NCBI GenBank assembly: GCA_008690995.1
Contig: VRMN01000026.1
Span: forward strand, 1-64,000
Reading direction: 5' to 3'
DNA from: Porphyridium purpureum
Lineage: Eukaryota > Rhodophyta > Bangiophyceae > Porphyridiales > Porphyridiaceae
Length of the DNA stretch: 64,000 bases
The position numbers were made by a program, and so were the translations under genes. Shown here one piece after another: positions 1-10,500 of the stretch (positions are counted from its first letter, which is position 1; each line of letters begins with the position of its first letter). Under the pieces are notes generated by a model. It did no database searches, was not told the origin of the DNA, and saw nothing but the letters and a program-made list of their open reading frames with translations.

Positions 1-3
1 CTG

Positions 4-3000
4 TTAACTTTCAAGCCGCTTGAGCACTTCGGCACGGTCCGCGTCTGGTAAACCGCCTAGCAGCTCCGAGATTGATGCACGCACGGCGTCCAGTCGCACC
101 GGCGCAAGCAGCGCATCCAGGTTGGCACTGTTTTCGTCAAACCACTTCAGGAACGCGCGGTCATCGAGCCACACGGCATCGCCGCCCACGAGTGCGCGCA
201 TGACTTCTGTGGCGGCGAGCCAGTCGAGTGCTGCGTTGACTTTCGCGACGTGCTTGCGCAGCTCTAGTTCACGCAGACGGCGCTTTGTGCGCCAGAAAAA
301 GTACTCGCGGGAGCGCTTCCACTCGACAACGTCACGAATGACGCCCTTGGCCAGCATGCGACCCGAACGGTCGTGCAGATCGGCAAACTCGTGAGCAATC
401 TGGAGATAGATTGGCAGCAACAGATTTTCGCGCTTGCTGATAGCAGCCTTGATTTCTGCGCGATCCTTTTCTTCCGTAGCATTCTCAAGCCGCGCGTCAA
501 GCGAAAGCAGCTCAGTGTCCAGGCGATGCATCGCCTTCAGCTGATCGGGCGCGCGAAACTTGACCTCGCAGATGCCCGGCGGCTCCAAAATACCGCCCCG
601 GCTCTGCGTGTCCGCGTACATCTCCATCATCTTTTCATTAATGGTCGGGTCAACGACCACCCATGCACCGCCGCGAAGCTCCGCATTGGGTGGCAGATAG
701 ATCGAGACAGGCATATCATACTTGCGCAGCGCGTCCACAATCATGGCACCAAACTTGAGCACTTCACCAAACATGTCGCGCGTGCCGCCCGAGAAACCAC
801 GCCAGTTCGCAAAAATCATCAGCGGCAAATTCTCACCGCTGAAGTCTTCGATCGCCTGTGCCGTCTTGAAAGCAGAGTCTGGGTACCATACTTGCCCGGC
901 TTGAGGTTCAAGCGTCTCACGCGACGCCGCATTTGCTGGATCGGCCGGGATCACGCGATCAAAGGTGCGCGTTTCGACAGCAATCACTCCGTACGGAATC
1001 CCGCCAAGCCTGGCGCGGCCTACTACTACACTCCTACCCCAGCCAGCTAGGTATTCTTTGAAGCTGCCGGCGTCAAAGAAGCCACGCAACACCTTGCCAT
1101 CCGGCTGCACACTTCCACGCAACATATCACGCACATCGTACGTGGCCCCACCGCCTTTGGGCGGTACAAACTCGACATCGCGGCCGATTGGATCTGCAGG
1201 CGGTCCCGCAAGTATAGGCGGACTGCCGCGTGCTGTCGCCGGCACGTACGCGAGCCAGTCCAAGATCGCAATGACACCTTCCTGGTCGTTCTCGACGAGT
1301 TCGTGCGTCACGCCATTAGGCACCATGATTTGGGGCCCTCCAAGCTGATCCAGTGAAGAGTATACGTCACGCCCTAGAAGCTTGTTCAGCGCCTGGAAGC
1401 CAGTGAGAATGATCGGTCCATTCGTTTGCTGGATGGTGCGCTGGCCCAGTCTCACCAAATAAGCGCCGATGCCAACCGAACGCCCCGTCACGTAGCTCAG
1501 CGTGAAACTTTCGTCGTACGCACGACTAGTCTCTCCAGCGATGAGACCGGAACCCCTCAGGTTCTCGACGCCGATGCCATGTGCAGTGCCAATGATATCT
1601 TTGAGAACGTAACGCACTTCCTCCCCCTTTTCCCCAGAACCCGCGCACATGCGCCTTTCCGCGATGACTGTACCTTCAGGCAACTCATTGTAGTCCTTCT
1701 CTGACAAATACAAGTACTCGAAGCCAAGTGTTGGGTTCGACTCGTCGCGAAACTGCACTTTGAACATCGGTTTCAGCGACTCGACGAGGCCAATACGTGC
1801 ACCGCTGTTGCTCGACAGATAAATGCGCGGAATGCTACGCACACGGGCATACTCGGACGCTTTGAAAAAGAACTCGTCCTCAGCGACGCCAAACGATCCG
1901 GCCTGGAAGGTTACATCATTGGCAATAACCACGATCTCGCGACCAGATGGATATTCTGGTGTCTTGAGCGTGATGAGCCATGCGACCATACCAATCTCAT
2001 TCTGGCCCGGTGCGCGCTCCACAGGAGACAGCTCCTGCGTTTCTTTATCAAGCACAAGTTCGCGCGTCCTCATGAGCGATCCAAATTGTGGTGTGACGGG
2101 CGGGTTAGTCGAGCGCGTGCGAGCTCGCGACCACTGCTTCACGAGTGCAATTTCAAACAAGGCCATGAAATCGTAAGCGTACGTCGATCCGACGCGACGT
2201 GCCGCGCGGCGCTTGAGCTGCTCCGGTCCACTCTTCGTGTAGTACGGCCGCGACGCTGAAGCATTTAGCTGCTGTCCTTGCGCTATTTGCTGCTCCTCGT
2301 ACGGCACATACTGCTCTGTTACGCCAGTGATCGGGTTCTGAATCTCTGCAAAAGCATCGGTCTTAAAGAACGTCCGCTGTGATTGCGCACCCGCGTAACC
2401 GCCTGTCGGCGACGCCCAAAGACGCACTGCCTGCTGAACTTCATTTCCAGTGCTGTCCGCTTCGAATGGCACGCGTATCTTGAGCTCGATGTTTTCCACA
2501 CGCAGTCGGATCAGCCGTTCTGCGTACTTGACCATTAACGCTTCCATATCTGCTCGAAGGTGTCGAACCGTGTGCGCCGGAGGCAACTTTTTCGTGGGTC
2601 CGCCGGTCTGTTCAATGTACGCCGCCCCTTGGACAGGCTGCAATACGTTCAAAAACATGTTACAGGTCGCGGTGGGGTCTACACGCGGGTTCACGATGCC
2701 AGCGTCGAGTTGGTCCATGAGGATGAGCAGCACTTTTTCCATCACGCCAGGTACAGACATATCTGAGTGCGAAATACCTCGCAGAAAGAGGGACTGCGTG
2801 CGAGGCCGTGTGAGTGCCACTTCTTGGTCGCGCTTCTCGGTGCCCAGCCAAAGTTGAGCGTTTCGCAAGTAAATGGGTAGTCGTTGCAGTTCAAAGTTCT
2901 CACTCAGCCGGCTGAGCTCAAGCAAATAGGGGAAGGACGTGCGCATGTCACGTCGCAAGGCGTCTTCTGCATAGTTTTCGCAGAAGTTGAATGAGAACAT

Positions 3001-6000
3001 GCGCGGTGCTTTTGGCGCCTGGTTCACCAGCAAATTGACCGTGCGAACGCCGGCCTCGTTGCGAAGCTGGAGGTTACGCGCCTGCAACAAACCCTCCCAA
3101 CGCGAAATGAAGCCGCGCTCCTCTTCTGAGCCCTGAGGTAACGCACCAACCGGCCCGTTAAAGCTGATGATTAGCGTACCGATCGGCTCCTGCTCCTCCT
3201 CCTTCTTTTCCTTCGTCCACTCTGCCGCAAAGTCATCAATGATCGAAGGGAGCTTGTCTTGTGCGGTCGCCATCGAATCGCACGCCACCAGTCGCCCAAG
3301 CCGCATGGGCGAGCCCCGTACAATGTCTGCGTACGAAAACCGCCACGTTGCCACAATGCCGGAATCTGTGCGCTCGATGTTCAAAGCGTGGATAACATGC
3401 GCACGGTAAACGCGGCGAATGTACACTTCAAGTGCAGCGCGGGCGACTTGCGCGTCCATGTCCAGGAAGAGTGAGCAAAGGAGGTCGACCGACACACTCA
3501 GCGCACGCGACTTGGCAATCTCATCGAGTGCCGTAGAGTCGTTTCCCTTTGACATGATAAACTGGCGCACGTCTGCTAACCGCGAGTTGAAGTCTGGCGT
3601 GCGCAGTGCAGTCAGCAGCTGACCCGCTGCAACTACCACATCTCCATAGTTCTGGCTCTTCAGCTTCGTAAGAGCGGTCAAAGCGGCGTCGAGCTCCGGA
3701 GACAAAAGTGTGTCGTTCGGAAAGCGGTCCGGAAGCGTTCCTAGCTGGCGCAGAAGCGAGAGAACAAGCTCCGCGCGCCGCGGCAGTGTCAGGTGCGCTG
3801 CGATCATTTGGATTGCTGCCGCGTCGCTACCGGCGCTCTTCTTGATTGCCAAAATCGAATCATTGAGCGCGCGTCCGTCAAAATGTTCTTCGACGCGAAC
3901 AAATTCTTCGATGAGCGGCACGAGCCGAGAGATAATGTCGCATGCCGTGACTGGGTCTTCGATTGACTCTTCTGCTGAGCCAGCGTTTGAGTCCACCAAC
4001 TGCTGCAACGCCGGGCCAACGCTTCCTTGGAAACCGTCTAGGATCAGCCGGAGCTTGTACGCCGCGATATCCACCGCATAGCTGCCAGCGCCTGTGCCCG
4101 CCGCGCCCATGCCAAGAGCAAGGACGTCACGGCCTTCGGGTTTGCGAATGTTAAGGACACCATCAAAGTCAGACACAGGCGACGCCTTGGATGGGTCGTC
4201 GAGATCAAGCCGCGCAAGCAGGTCACCTGTCTTGATGATGGAGCCGGCGGCAAGCTCGTGGCGCAGCATGCCGGTCTCGCCTGCTGAGAGCTGCATAATC
4301 ATCTTCATGGCCTCGAGCTCCACGTAAGGCTCGCCCTTCTTCACCGCATCACCATCCTGTTTGAGAAAGCGCACCACCTTGCCCGTTACGTCGCTGCGCA
4401 ATTCAGATGGGTCAAAGATCGTCGGAATCATTACGGTGCTCCCATTGATAATCATGCGCAATCCGAGGGGCTCCTCTACGCCAGAAACTGAATACACATT
4501 CTCACCCATGGTGCACAGTAGGCTCTGGTCCGGCTGCTCACGCACTTTGACGTCTAGCGACCACGTGCTCATCGAGCTTCCAGCTTTTGCCGCGGCCCCA
4601 CTTGCAGAGCTTCCACTCGCGCTATCAAGCAAATTCAGGCGGAGCACGTCTGGCGCCAATCGGCCCACCTCAAAAGTGAAGCGGAGGCCCATGTAGGTGA
4701 TTTCGACGCTAAACTTGTTCAGAGCGTTCAACTCGGACACGAACGTGCTCTGACCACGCGCAAGCTGCTCAAGGCATGCGAGTTTGCCGCGTTTGATGGT
4801 GTCATGGGCGCGATACACAGCTGCAGCAAGAACGGCAGTGTCGCGATCCAGCTCAAATTTGACCGACTTTTCGCGGATCAGACGATCAAGCCATGAGGTA
4901 TCGATAGTATTCTGCTTGAATTCATCAGTCTCAAGCAGTTGCACCAAGTATTCGACCGGATTGCGAATCTCGCCGCGCGCTTCAAGCTCCTTGAGTGCCA
5001 GCACCAATGCCTTGCGCGCATCCTCACGGTTTGCGCCGCTGGCAAAAACATGCCCAAACTGCGAATCGGCAAACTCGTGAATCCCACCCTGCGCACCGAC
5101 TGAAAAGTAGCCCCAGACGTCCGGACTGCTCTGAAATCGCACGCGCTCCACACGACCGCTCGTTGGCTTGAATCCTTCGTCCGGGTTTTCGGCGGTGATG
5201 CGAGCTGCGATGACGTGGCTGCGAAGCGGCTGGTACATTTCGGTCATAAAGTCGATCGGCGAGTCGCCGTATGCATCTGTGCCATCACGTCCGTACAGTC
5301 GTCGGATATCGGGCACGCGCGATAGTGCAATGCCCATCGCTACCTGCAGCTGCGTGGCGGGCATGTTCACGCGTGTGAGGCCCTCCGTCACTGGATGCTC
5401 GACCTGAAGCCGCGGGTTGAGCTCGAGGAAGAAAAACTTTTGCGTGTCCGCATTGTACAGGTACTCCACGGTTCCGGCTCCGCGGTAGCCGATCGATTGC
5501 GTTAAGCGCTGCGCTGCGCGCTCCATTTCCCGGAAGACCGAAGGCTCCACGATAACGGGCGGTCCCTCTTCGAATATTTTTTGAAAGCGGCGCTGCGTGG
5601 AGCAGTCGCGCCCGTTCAGCGCTACCGCGTTGCCGTACTCATCTCCTACGATCTGGACCTCAATGTGTCTCGCGTTCTTGCACAACTGCATCATGAAGAT
5701 CGGACTCCCGGGTACTTCATTTACCACTTGTTCATAATTCGAGCGCAGCTCTGTTTCGTTCGCAGACATGCGAATGCCCTTGCCACCGCCGCCTTCGGAC
5801 GCCTTTGTCATGATCGGGTAGCCGATGCGCTCGGCCACTGCGATCGCCTCGTCAACGTTGTGCACCATCGCTTGCTCAAATATCTCACGCGGGATCGTGC
5901 CGTCCTCTGACAGCTCTGCCGTCAGTCCATCGCCCGACCACGGGATGCTGGGCACGTTGGCCGTTTGTGCCAAAATGTTCGCGCCAATCTTGTCGCCCAG

Positions 6001-6486
6001 CACGGCCATGACGGGACCCGTCGGCCCGATGAACTGGATGCCCAGCTTGGCGAGTGAATTAGGCAATCGAGGGTTCTCAGATGCGTGGCCCCAGCCCGGC
6101 CACACTGCGTCGACGCCCTCGCGCTTCGCCATCGCACAGATCAACTCCACGTTGGCATAGTTGTTACGGTTTGGGCCGCCGGGTACCTCCACAAAAGAAT
6201 CTGCGAGGCGCACAAACTCGGCGTTGGCGTTGAGATCCTCTGGTGTGGCCATCGCAACAAATTCAATCGCTCGCTCCGAGCCTATTTCATAGTACGCCCA
6301 CTTGCGCATGGACAGAATGGCCTTGGTGGCCGCCATGCCGTTGTTCGCGATCAGCACTTTCCGAATGACGCGCTTGCCGCCGCGAGCGTCCACGTACTCC
6401 TGGAGCTGCTTCAGGTTTGTCTGATTCCGCGGCGACGCCGGCGGCGACGCCGATGCCGGTTTTTCCTTCCACGCTAGCAAGCTCAT
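4..6486 (-). CDS. ACC1: Acetyl-CoA carboxylase, homomeric multidomain (cytosolic type)
   Basis: Makes malonyl-CoA from acetyl-CoA, bicarbonate and ATP. Starting at the ATG at 6484-6486 it is 2160 residues, the usual eukaryotic length. Order seen: biotin carboxylase with the ATP-grasp glycine loop GGGGKG (about residue 235), the biotin attachment motif EAMKM (about residue 727, near 4305), a long central region, then the carboxyltransferase with SSNSGARIGL (near 1800) and GGTRDMFGEVLKFG (near 780). The frame stays open upstream; a second ATG at 6607-6609 would add 41 Arg/Ala/Gly-rich residues. I prefer the inner ATG because conserved sequence begins about 25 residues after it. Red algal plastids usually encode their own multi-subunit carboxylase, so a cytosolic role in fatty-acid elongation is expected (inference). 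No intron is visible. Confidence 0.95.
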   Translation of the reverse strand: MSLLAWKEKPASASPPASPRNQTNLKQLQEYVDARGGKRVIRKVLIANNGMAATKAILSMRKWAYYEIGSERAIEFVAMATPEDLNANAEFVRLADSFVEVPGGPNRNNYANVELICAMAKREGVDAVWPGWGHASENPRLPNSLAKLGIQFIGPTGPVMAVLGDKIGANILAQTANVPSIPWSGDGLTAELSEDGTIPREIFEQAMVHNVDEAIAVAERIGYPIMTKASEGGGGKGIRMSANETELRSNYEQVVNEVPGSPIFMMQLCKNARHIEVQIVGDEYGNAVALNGRDCSTQRRFQKIFEEGPPVIVEPSVFREMERAAQRLTQSIGYRGAGTVEYLYNADTQKFFFLELNPRLQVEHPVTEGLTRVNMPATQLQVAMGIALSRVPDIRRLYGRDGTDAYGDSPIDFMTEMYQPLRSHVIAARITAENPDEGFKPTSGRVERVRFQSSPDVWGYFSVGAQGGIHEFADSQFGHVFASGANREDARKALVLALKELEARGEIRNPVEYLVQLLETDEFKQNTIDTSWLDRLIREKSVKFELDRDTAVLAAAVYRAHDTIKRGKLACLEQLARGQSTFVSELNALNKFSVEITYMGLRFTFEVGRLAPDVLRLNLLDSASGSSASGAAAKAGSSMSTWSLDVKVREQPDQSLLCTMGENVYSVSGVEEPLGLRMIINGSTVMIPTIFDPSELRSDVTGKVVRFLKQDGDAVKKGEPYVELEAMKMIMQLSAGETGMLRHELAAGSIIKTGDLLARLDLDDPSKASPVSDFDGVLNIRKPEGRDVLALGMGAAGTGAGSYAVDIAAYKLRLILDGFQGSVGPALQQLVDSNAGSAEESIEDPVTACDIISRLVPLIEEFVRVEEHFDGRALNDSILAIKKSAGSDAAAIQMIAAHLTLPRRAELVLSLLRQLGTLPDRFPNDTLLSPELDAALTALTKLKSQNYGDVVVAAGQLLTALRTPDFNSRLADVRQFIMSKGNDSTALDEIAKSRALSVSVDLLCSLFLDMDAQVARAALEVYIRRVYRAHVIHALNIERTDSGIVATWRFSYADIVRGSPMRLGRLVACDSMATAQDKLPSIIDDFAAEWTKEKKEEEQEPIGTLIISFNGPVGALPQGSEEERGFISRWEGLLQARNLQLRNEAGVRTVNLLVNQAPKAPRMFSFNFCENYAEDALRRDMRTSFPYLLELSRLSENFELQRLPIYLRNAQLWLGTEKRDQEVALTRPRTQSLFLRGISHSDMSVPGVMEKVLLILMDQLDAGIVNPRVDPTATCNMFLNVLQPVQGAAYIEQTGGPTKKLPPAHTVRHLRADMEALMVKYAERLIRLRVENIELKIRVPFEADSTGNEVQQAVRLWASPTGGYAGAQSQRTFFKTDAFAEIQNPITGVTEQYVPYEEQQIAQGQQLNASASRPYYTKSGPEQLKRRAARRVGSTYAYDFMALFEIALVKQWSRARTRSTNPPVTPQFGSLMRTRELVLDKETQELSPVERAPGQNEIGMVAWLITLKTPEYPSGREIVVIANDVTFQAGSFGVAEDEFFFKASEYARVRSIPRIYLSSNSGARIGLVESLKPMFKVQFRDESNPTLGFEYLYLSEKDYNELPEGTVIAERRMCAGSGEKGEEVRYVLKDIIGTAHGIGVENLRGSGLIAGETSRAYDESFTLSYVTGRSVGIGAYLVRLGQRTIQQTNGPIILTGFQALNKLLGRDVYSSLDQLGGPQIMVPNGVTHELVENDQEGVIAILDWLAYVPATARGSPPILAGPPADPIGRDVEFVPPKGGGATYDVRDMLRGSVQPDGKVLRGFFDAGSFKEYLAGWGRSVVVGRARLGGIPYGVIAVETRTFDRVIPADPANAASRETLEPQAGQVWYPDSAFKTAQAIEDFSGENLPLMIFANWRGFSGGTRDMFGEVLKFGAMIVDALRKYDMPVSIYLPPNAELRGGAWVVVDPTINEKMMEMYADTQSRGGILEPPGICEVKFRAPDQLKAMHRLDTELLSLDARLENATEEKDRAEIKAAISKRENLLLPIYLQIAHEFADLHDRSGRMLAKGVIRDVVEWKRSREYFFWRTKRRLRELELRKHVAKVNAALDWLAATEVMRALVGGDAVWLDDRAFLKWFDENSANLDALLAPVRLDAVRASISELLGGLPDADRAEVLKRLES

Positions 6487-7019
6487 GCGTAACACTCTGG
6501 CGCCGCGCCCGCACGCCCGCCGGCTGATTGCTGCTGGTCCTCGCGCGCTTTCATCCGCTCCACTGGTTTGCGTGAACGACGTGGTTGCTCCGCCACGCCT
6601 TTCATCCATCGCGCAAGCGTCTGAGCGCCGCCGCCGCGGCGCGCGCGCACATGCGCTTGCAAGGGCGGCTGGAACTGAAACGCCAGCATCGCCGCCGCAC
6701 CACCCTCCCTCCTCCTCATCATCATCTTCTCTCCATCCCCCCCTGTCGGCGGCATCATGCACCGTGGCCCGCACCCCACCTCCCACCACACACGCTCAGC
6801 AGCAGCAGCAGCAGCAGCAGCAGCGTCTCTCTCTCTCTCTCTCCCGTGCTCTCTTGCCCTCTCGTCCCCATCTCTCACCCCACCCCCTTGCGTGAGACCC
6901 GCCTTATCACATCCACAAGCCGAAATCTCCATGTGTTCTGCTTTTGCGTTCTGTTTTCGCGTCGCGCCTCGAGCTCGATCAAGTACACTTGCATTCAAAC
7001 TGAACCTTCACATGGCACT
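6487..7019. promoter_or_regulatory. 5' region of the acetyl-CoA carboxylase gene
   Basis: Non-coding stretch upstream of the carboxylase, ending at the copia insertion. It is rich in pyrimidines on the plus strand, holds CAG and CT microsatellites, and has one GTAC site at 6984-6987 inside AGTACACTT. Open frames here are low-complexity (Ser, Arg, Pro) and look like chance. With 36866-37534 it formed the original intergenic space between two divergent genes. Confidence 0.5.
6797..6843 (+). repeat. CAG and CT microsatellites
   Basis: Nine CAG units at 6797-6823 are followed after CG by a TC dinucleotide run at 6826-6843. They lie about 310 bp upstream of the preferred carboxylase start, probably in the promoter or 5' untranslated region. 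Confidence 0.9.
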
Positions 7020-7024
7020 TTTAT

Positions 7025-7322
7025 CGTGGAATATAGTCATCCCTCTCTGCCTGCCTGATGACGTGATGAGGAGTCATCAAATACTTAATGATGACAACTC
7101 TCCGTTGGTTGGTGACCGTAATGGTTAACCACAGTAGTATATCATTCGAGTGTGAGAGACGGCCGACGAGTCGGCGCTCTGTCTCCTTTGGAGGTAAGAG
7201 CTAGGTTGTGTTAAGGAGTAAAGTCGTCTTGTTGTGGACCTCTTGCTTCAGCTAGCCACCAGTAGTTTACTATTGGTACACGTTTGGTATACGCGTGCTT
7301 CACGAAGACGCTATCATCAAAG
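7025..7322 (+). repeat. Copia 5' LTR
   Basis: Matches the split 3' LTR over 298 bp with one difference. The upstream part has three copies of TGATGAC (one inverted) around 7056-7091, resembling bZIP half-sites, one of them as TGACGTGATG. A weak TATA-like TATATC lies near 7138. A GAG|GTAAGAG splice-donor-like site is at 7191-7200. Confidence 0.95.
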
Positions 7323-7405
7323 GGTTATGAGCCCAGCCTTTGCGCTGCGGTGTTTCCCTCATCTTTCTTCTTCTTGCTTGCTTGACTAACCACCTATTGT
7401 GGTAG
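7194..7405 (+). other. Possible leader intron in the copia transcript
   Basis: The donor GAG|GTAAGAG (GT at 7194-7195) pairs plausibly with an acceptor ending GGTAG at 7405. Ahead of the acceptor is a pyrimidine-rich stretch and a TGACTAAC branch-like motif at 7383-7390. Removing these 212 bases would delete the end of the LTR and the primer site and bring the cap close to gag. Copia-family elements are known to make a spliced gag message, although in Drosophila copia the intron lies inside pol. Prediction only. Confidence 0.35.
7323..7337 (+). other. Primer binding site matching the anticodon arm of initiator tRNA-Met
   Basis: The bases after the LTR read GGTTATGAGCCCAGC. This does not begin with TGG, so it cannot pair with a tRNA 3' CCA end. 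It is complementary to a GGGCUCAUAACC anticodon stem-loop as in eukaryotic initiator tRNA-Met. Priming from the 5' half of that tRNA is established for Drosophila copia. Confidence 0.75.
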
Positions 7406-7571
7406 TGTTTCTATCATTCGGTCATTCCCCAACTCTACCCTCGATCACGCTTTGGAAAAGCGACTGTGGCAGCGCGACAGCCAAGACGCTGATCGGCGCC
7501 GCGAACATCGAGAAGGAAAAAAGAGGCGCTCGAAGCGCAACTGGTGAGCGCGACGCGCCCAGTGTTTGGTC

Positions 7572-10500
7572 ATGGAATATGACATGGATAGGGCTGCGGG
7601 TGCTAGTACCCCAGCAACACCGTCGCCGGCACGCGGTGGTGCAAACGCCTCGGCAACCCGCCTTGGCGCGGCAGCAAGTGCGCGGCGCGAGTCCGCGCGC
7701 GAGGAAACGAAACGAGAGATGGCGGCGATGCTGAATGCGGCATACGCCCAAATGCATCGCCAACTCTCGGAGGAATTCGGCGCCAAGATGGCGACCGAAC
7801 TGAATACCCGGACGGCGATTGTTCAGAGTGAGCTCGCCGAGCTGCGGAGCGAGAACGTTCGTCTGAGGGCGCTTCGCGATGGATCCGGTGGAAGTGGCGC
7901 TTTGCCGAGCTGCATGCGCCCTGCGGCCATGCTGTACTATGGCGGCGAGCGATCCACTGCGGCCATTATGACCTGGACGGCAGCAGCGCGTTCGCGGGTG
8001 TACAACCCGGCGCGCTCGGATTGGCGGTCGCAGGGCCGTCTTTGGACGGAAACCGAGGAAGAGGAAGCAGTGTCGACGCTTTCGACTCACCTCTTCGGAT
8101 TGGCGCAACTCTGGTACCAGGCATTACAACCTGATCAGAGACCCACCTCGGTAGAAGAGTTTCTGCTCGCGCTTCAGCGGCGCTTCGAGCCAAAAGAAAC
8201 AGAAAATGACGTGCGGGATGAACTGCAAAAGATGAAGCAGGGTGCAATGAGTGTCCAAGATTTTGAAGCTGCATTTAGTGAAGTTTGTCTGCGTATACCA
8301 AATTTGGTAGACAAAGATAAACTTCACTATTTTACAGAATCTCTTGACACTTCTATTGCCACTCACGTAGCGCTTCACTTCCCTCCCACCTATGACGACG
8401 CTTTGCGTTTGGCTTTAGTTGCCGACAAAGTCATATTTAAGCGTGGTCGAGACCAGCAGCCCATCACAGCACGCACGTACCCGTCAGCCATGCAGCCTGC
8501 ATACCACCCCCAGATGAACTATAACCAGCATGGTCCGGTGCCAATGGACTTGGGTACCGCCAGCGGCAGCAGCGCACGGGTGCACGGACGAGGATACAAC
8601 GACTTCCAGCGGGATCGCTCGAACGAGTATCAACAGCAACAGCATGACCAATGGTCACCAGCTGGACCGCAGCGGAACCTGCGTGCGAATCATGCAGAGC
8701 GGTACGCGCAGAGCCGCGCGGACGGACGAGACGGCGGCTGGCGAGAGCCGAGCACGCATGGTTGGAACCGTGGTGGCGGCCAGAACGACGCGCGTGGGCG
8801 CGGACAGAAGCGTGGCGCACCGCAACGAGGCGGTGCCAGTAGACCACGACCGCGACAGACGCCGAAGTCGCAACAAGATGGCAAGAAGAGTAATCAGCGT
8901 GGGCGCTATTACTGCCATCGGTGCTCCGTGTGGGGGCCAGCGACGCACAACTGTGCAGACAGGCGCGATGATCGCGATGCCAATCTCGGCGGAGCCGAGT
9001 TGATGACCGCCAGTGCGGGCAAAGGGTTGCTCAAGGTGAATGCTTGGGTGAACGGCCGGGCGATGAAAGCAGTCATCGATACCGGCGCAACGCACACCTT
9101 TCTGAGCGAGAGCGCATGCGCGATGGTGCGAGTGCGCACAAATAGCACCGCGAATGCCTTGACCATTCGATTGGCAGACGGCACGCAGTGCATGTCTCGC
9201 GGGCGCGCGACAGTGAATCTGGCGGTGCTGGATTCAGCAGAGAAGCAGCAGGACGTGGTTGTGTACAATGGCCACAATGACCTCGTGATCGGTCTCGATT
9301 GGCTTCGAACCAACCGCTTCGAAATGATCATCGGCGGTCACAGTCTTGGCACAGCCGAGGCTGAGCATGTAGAGCAGGACCATTGCGTTCTGCACATGCC
9401 GTCGCGCGACACGTGCGGAATATGCAGCGCGGCAAAGCTGCGGCGCGCGCGTGCTGTGAGGCGAGACGACTCGGTTGGCAAAGAGCGCGGACGAGCGCGC
9501 GAGTTCAACGACGTGGTGTCGATTGACATTGTGGATCCCGGACTGGCAGCCGTGGATGGCAGCAGGTGGCTGCTCACTCACCTCGACGAAGCCACTGGGT
9601 GGTTCTCAGCAATTGGGCTGGCGGACAAGTCCGCCGCTGAGTGCATTCGCGGGTTGACGGAGCTGCAGCGCGGACGTGGTGATTGGCCACGAGTGTTGCG
9701 GTGTGACGAGGGCCGCGAGTTCATGGGCGAATTCGACGGATTCATCGCGGAAAAGGGCGTGAAGAAAGTCACTGGTGTACCTTACCGGGCGAACACGCAC
9801 GCGACGCATGAACGCAAGCATGCAGACTTGAACGGAGCAGTGCGAGCACTGCTGATGCAGTCTGGCTTGCCGACCGCGTGGTATCCGTTCGCCGCCGCCT
9901 ACTTTTGCCTGGCCAGAAACCTCGCCTGGCGCGGCGCAAAGCAGGAGCAGACCAGCTTCGAGCAACGGCTCGGTCTAACATGGCACAAGCCCATCCCTGC
10001 ATTCGGGAGCGGCATTCTCATATACGATGAGAGCCGCGGCAAATTTGAGCCGAAAGGCTTGCCTGCAATCGTCGTTGGGTTCACGGCACCGAGGCCGAAT
10101 GACCCGCGGCAGCCCATAAACCTGCTCGCCCTGCCCATTGCCGACTTGCGGCCATCTGCGATCAGGAAGGTCGGCGAATGGAAGCCACTTCCCGACAAGT
10201 GGCCATTGCGACGTTTGGCACTGCGGCCTCCGGATGAGGCCATTACGACGGGTGATCAATGGTCGCGAGCACGCGACAATGCACCGGACCGTGCATTCTG
10301 CACACAGTGCAAGAAAATAGTCGGTGGGAGCACCGAATGCGAGAAATGCATTTTGGGTCCGGCGCCCAGCCGACGTCACACTGGTGACGGCGCATGCAGG
10401 CAAATGCACTGCCAGTGCTACCGAGACGAGCACGGAAAGCTCGCGTCACGAGCACAGTATCGGCGCATTGAGCTGCCGTGGAGTCCGGCCGAGGACATTG

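Noticed and set aside
6487-6789. Open frame extending acetyl-CoA carboxylase upstream of the preferred ATG
   Set aside because: Low-complexity Arg/Gly/Glu-rich sequence over microsatellites; it begins without an ATG and conserved sequence starts only after 6486.
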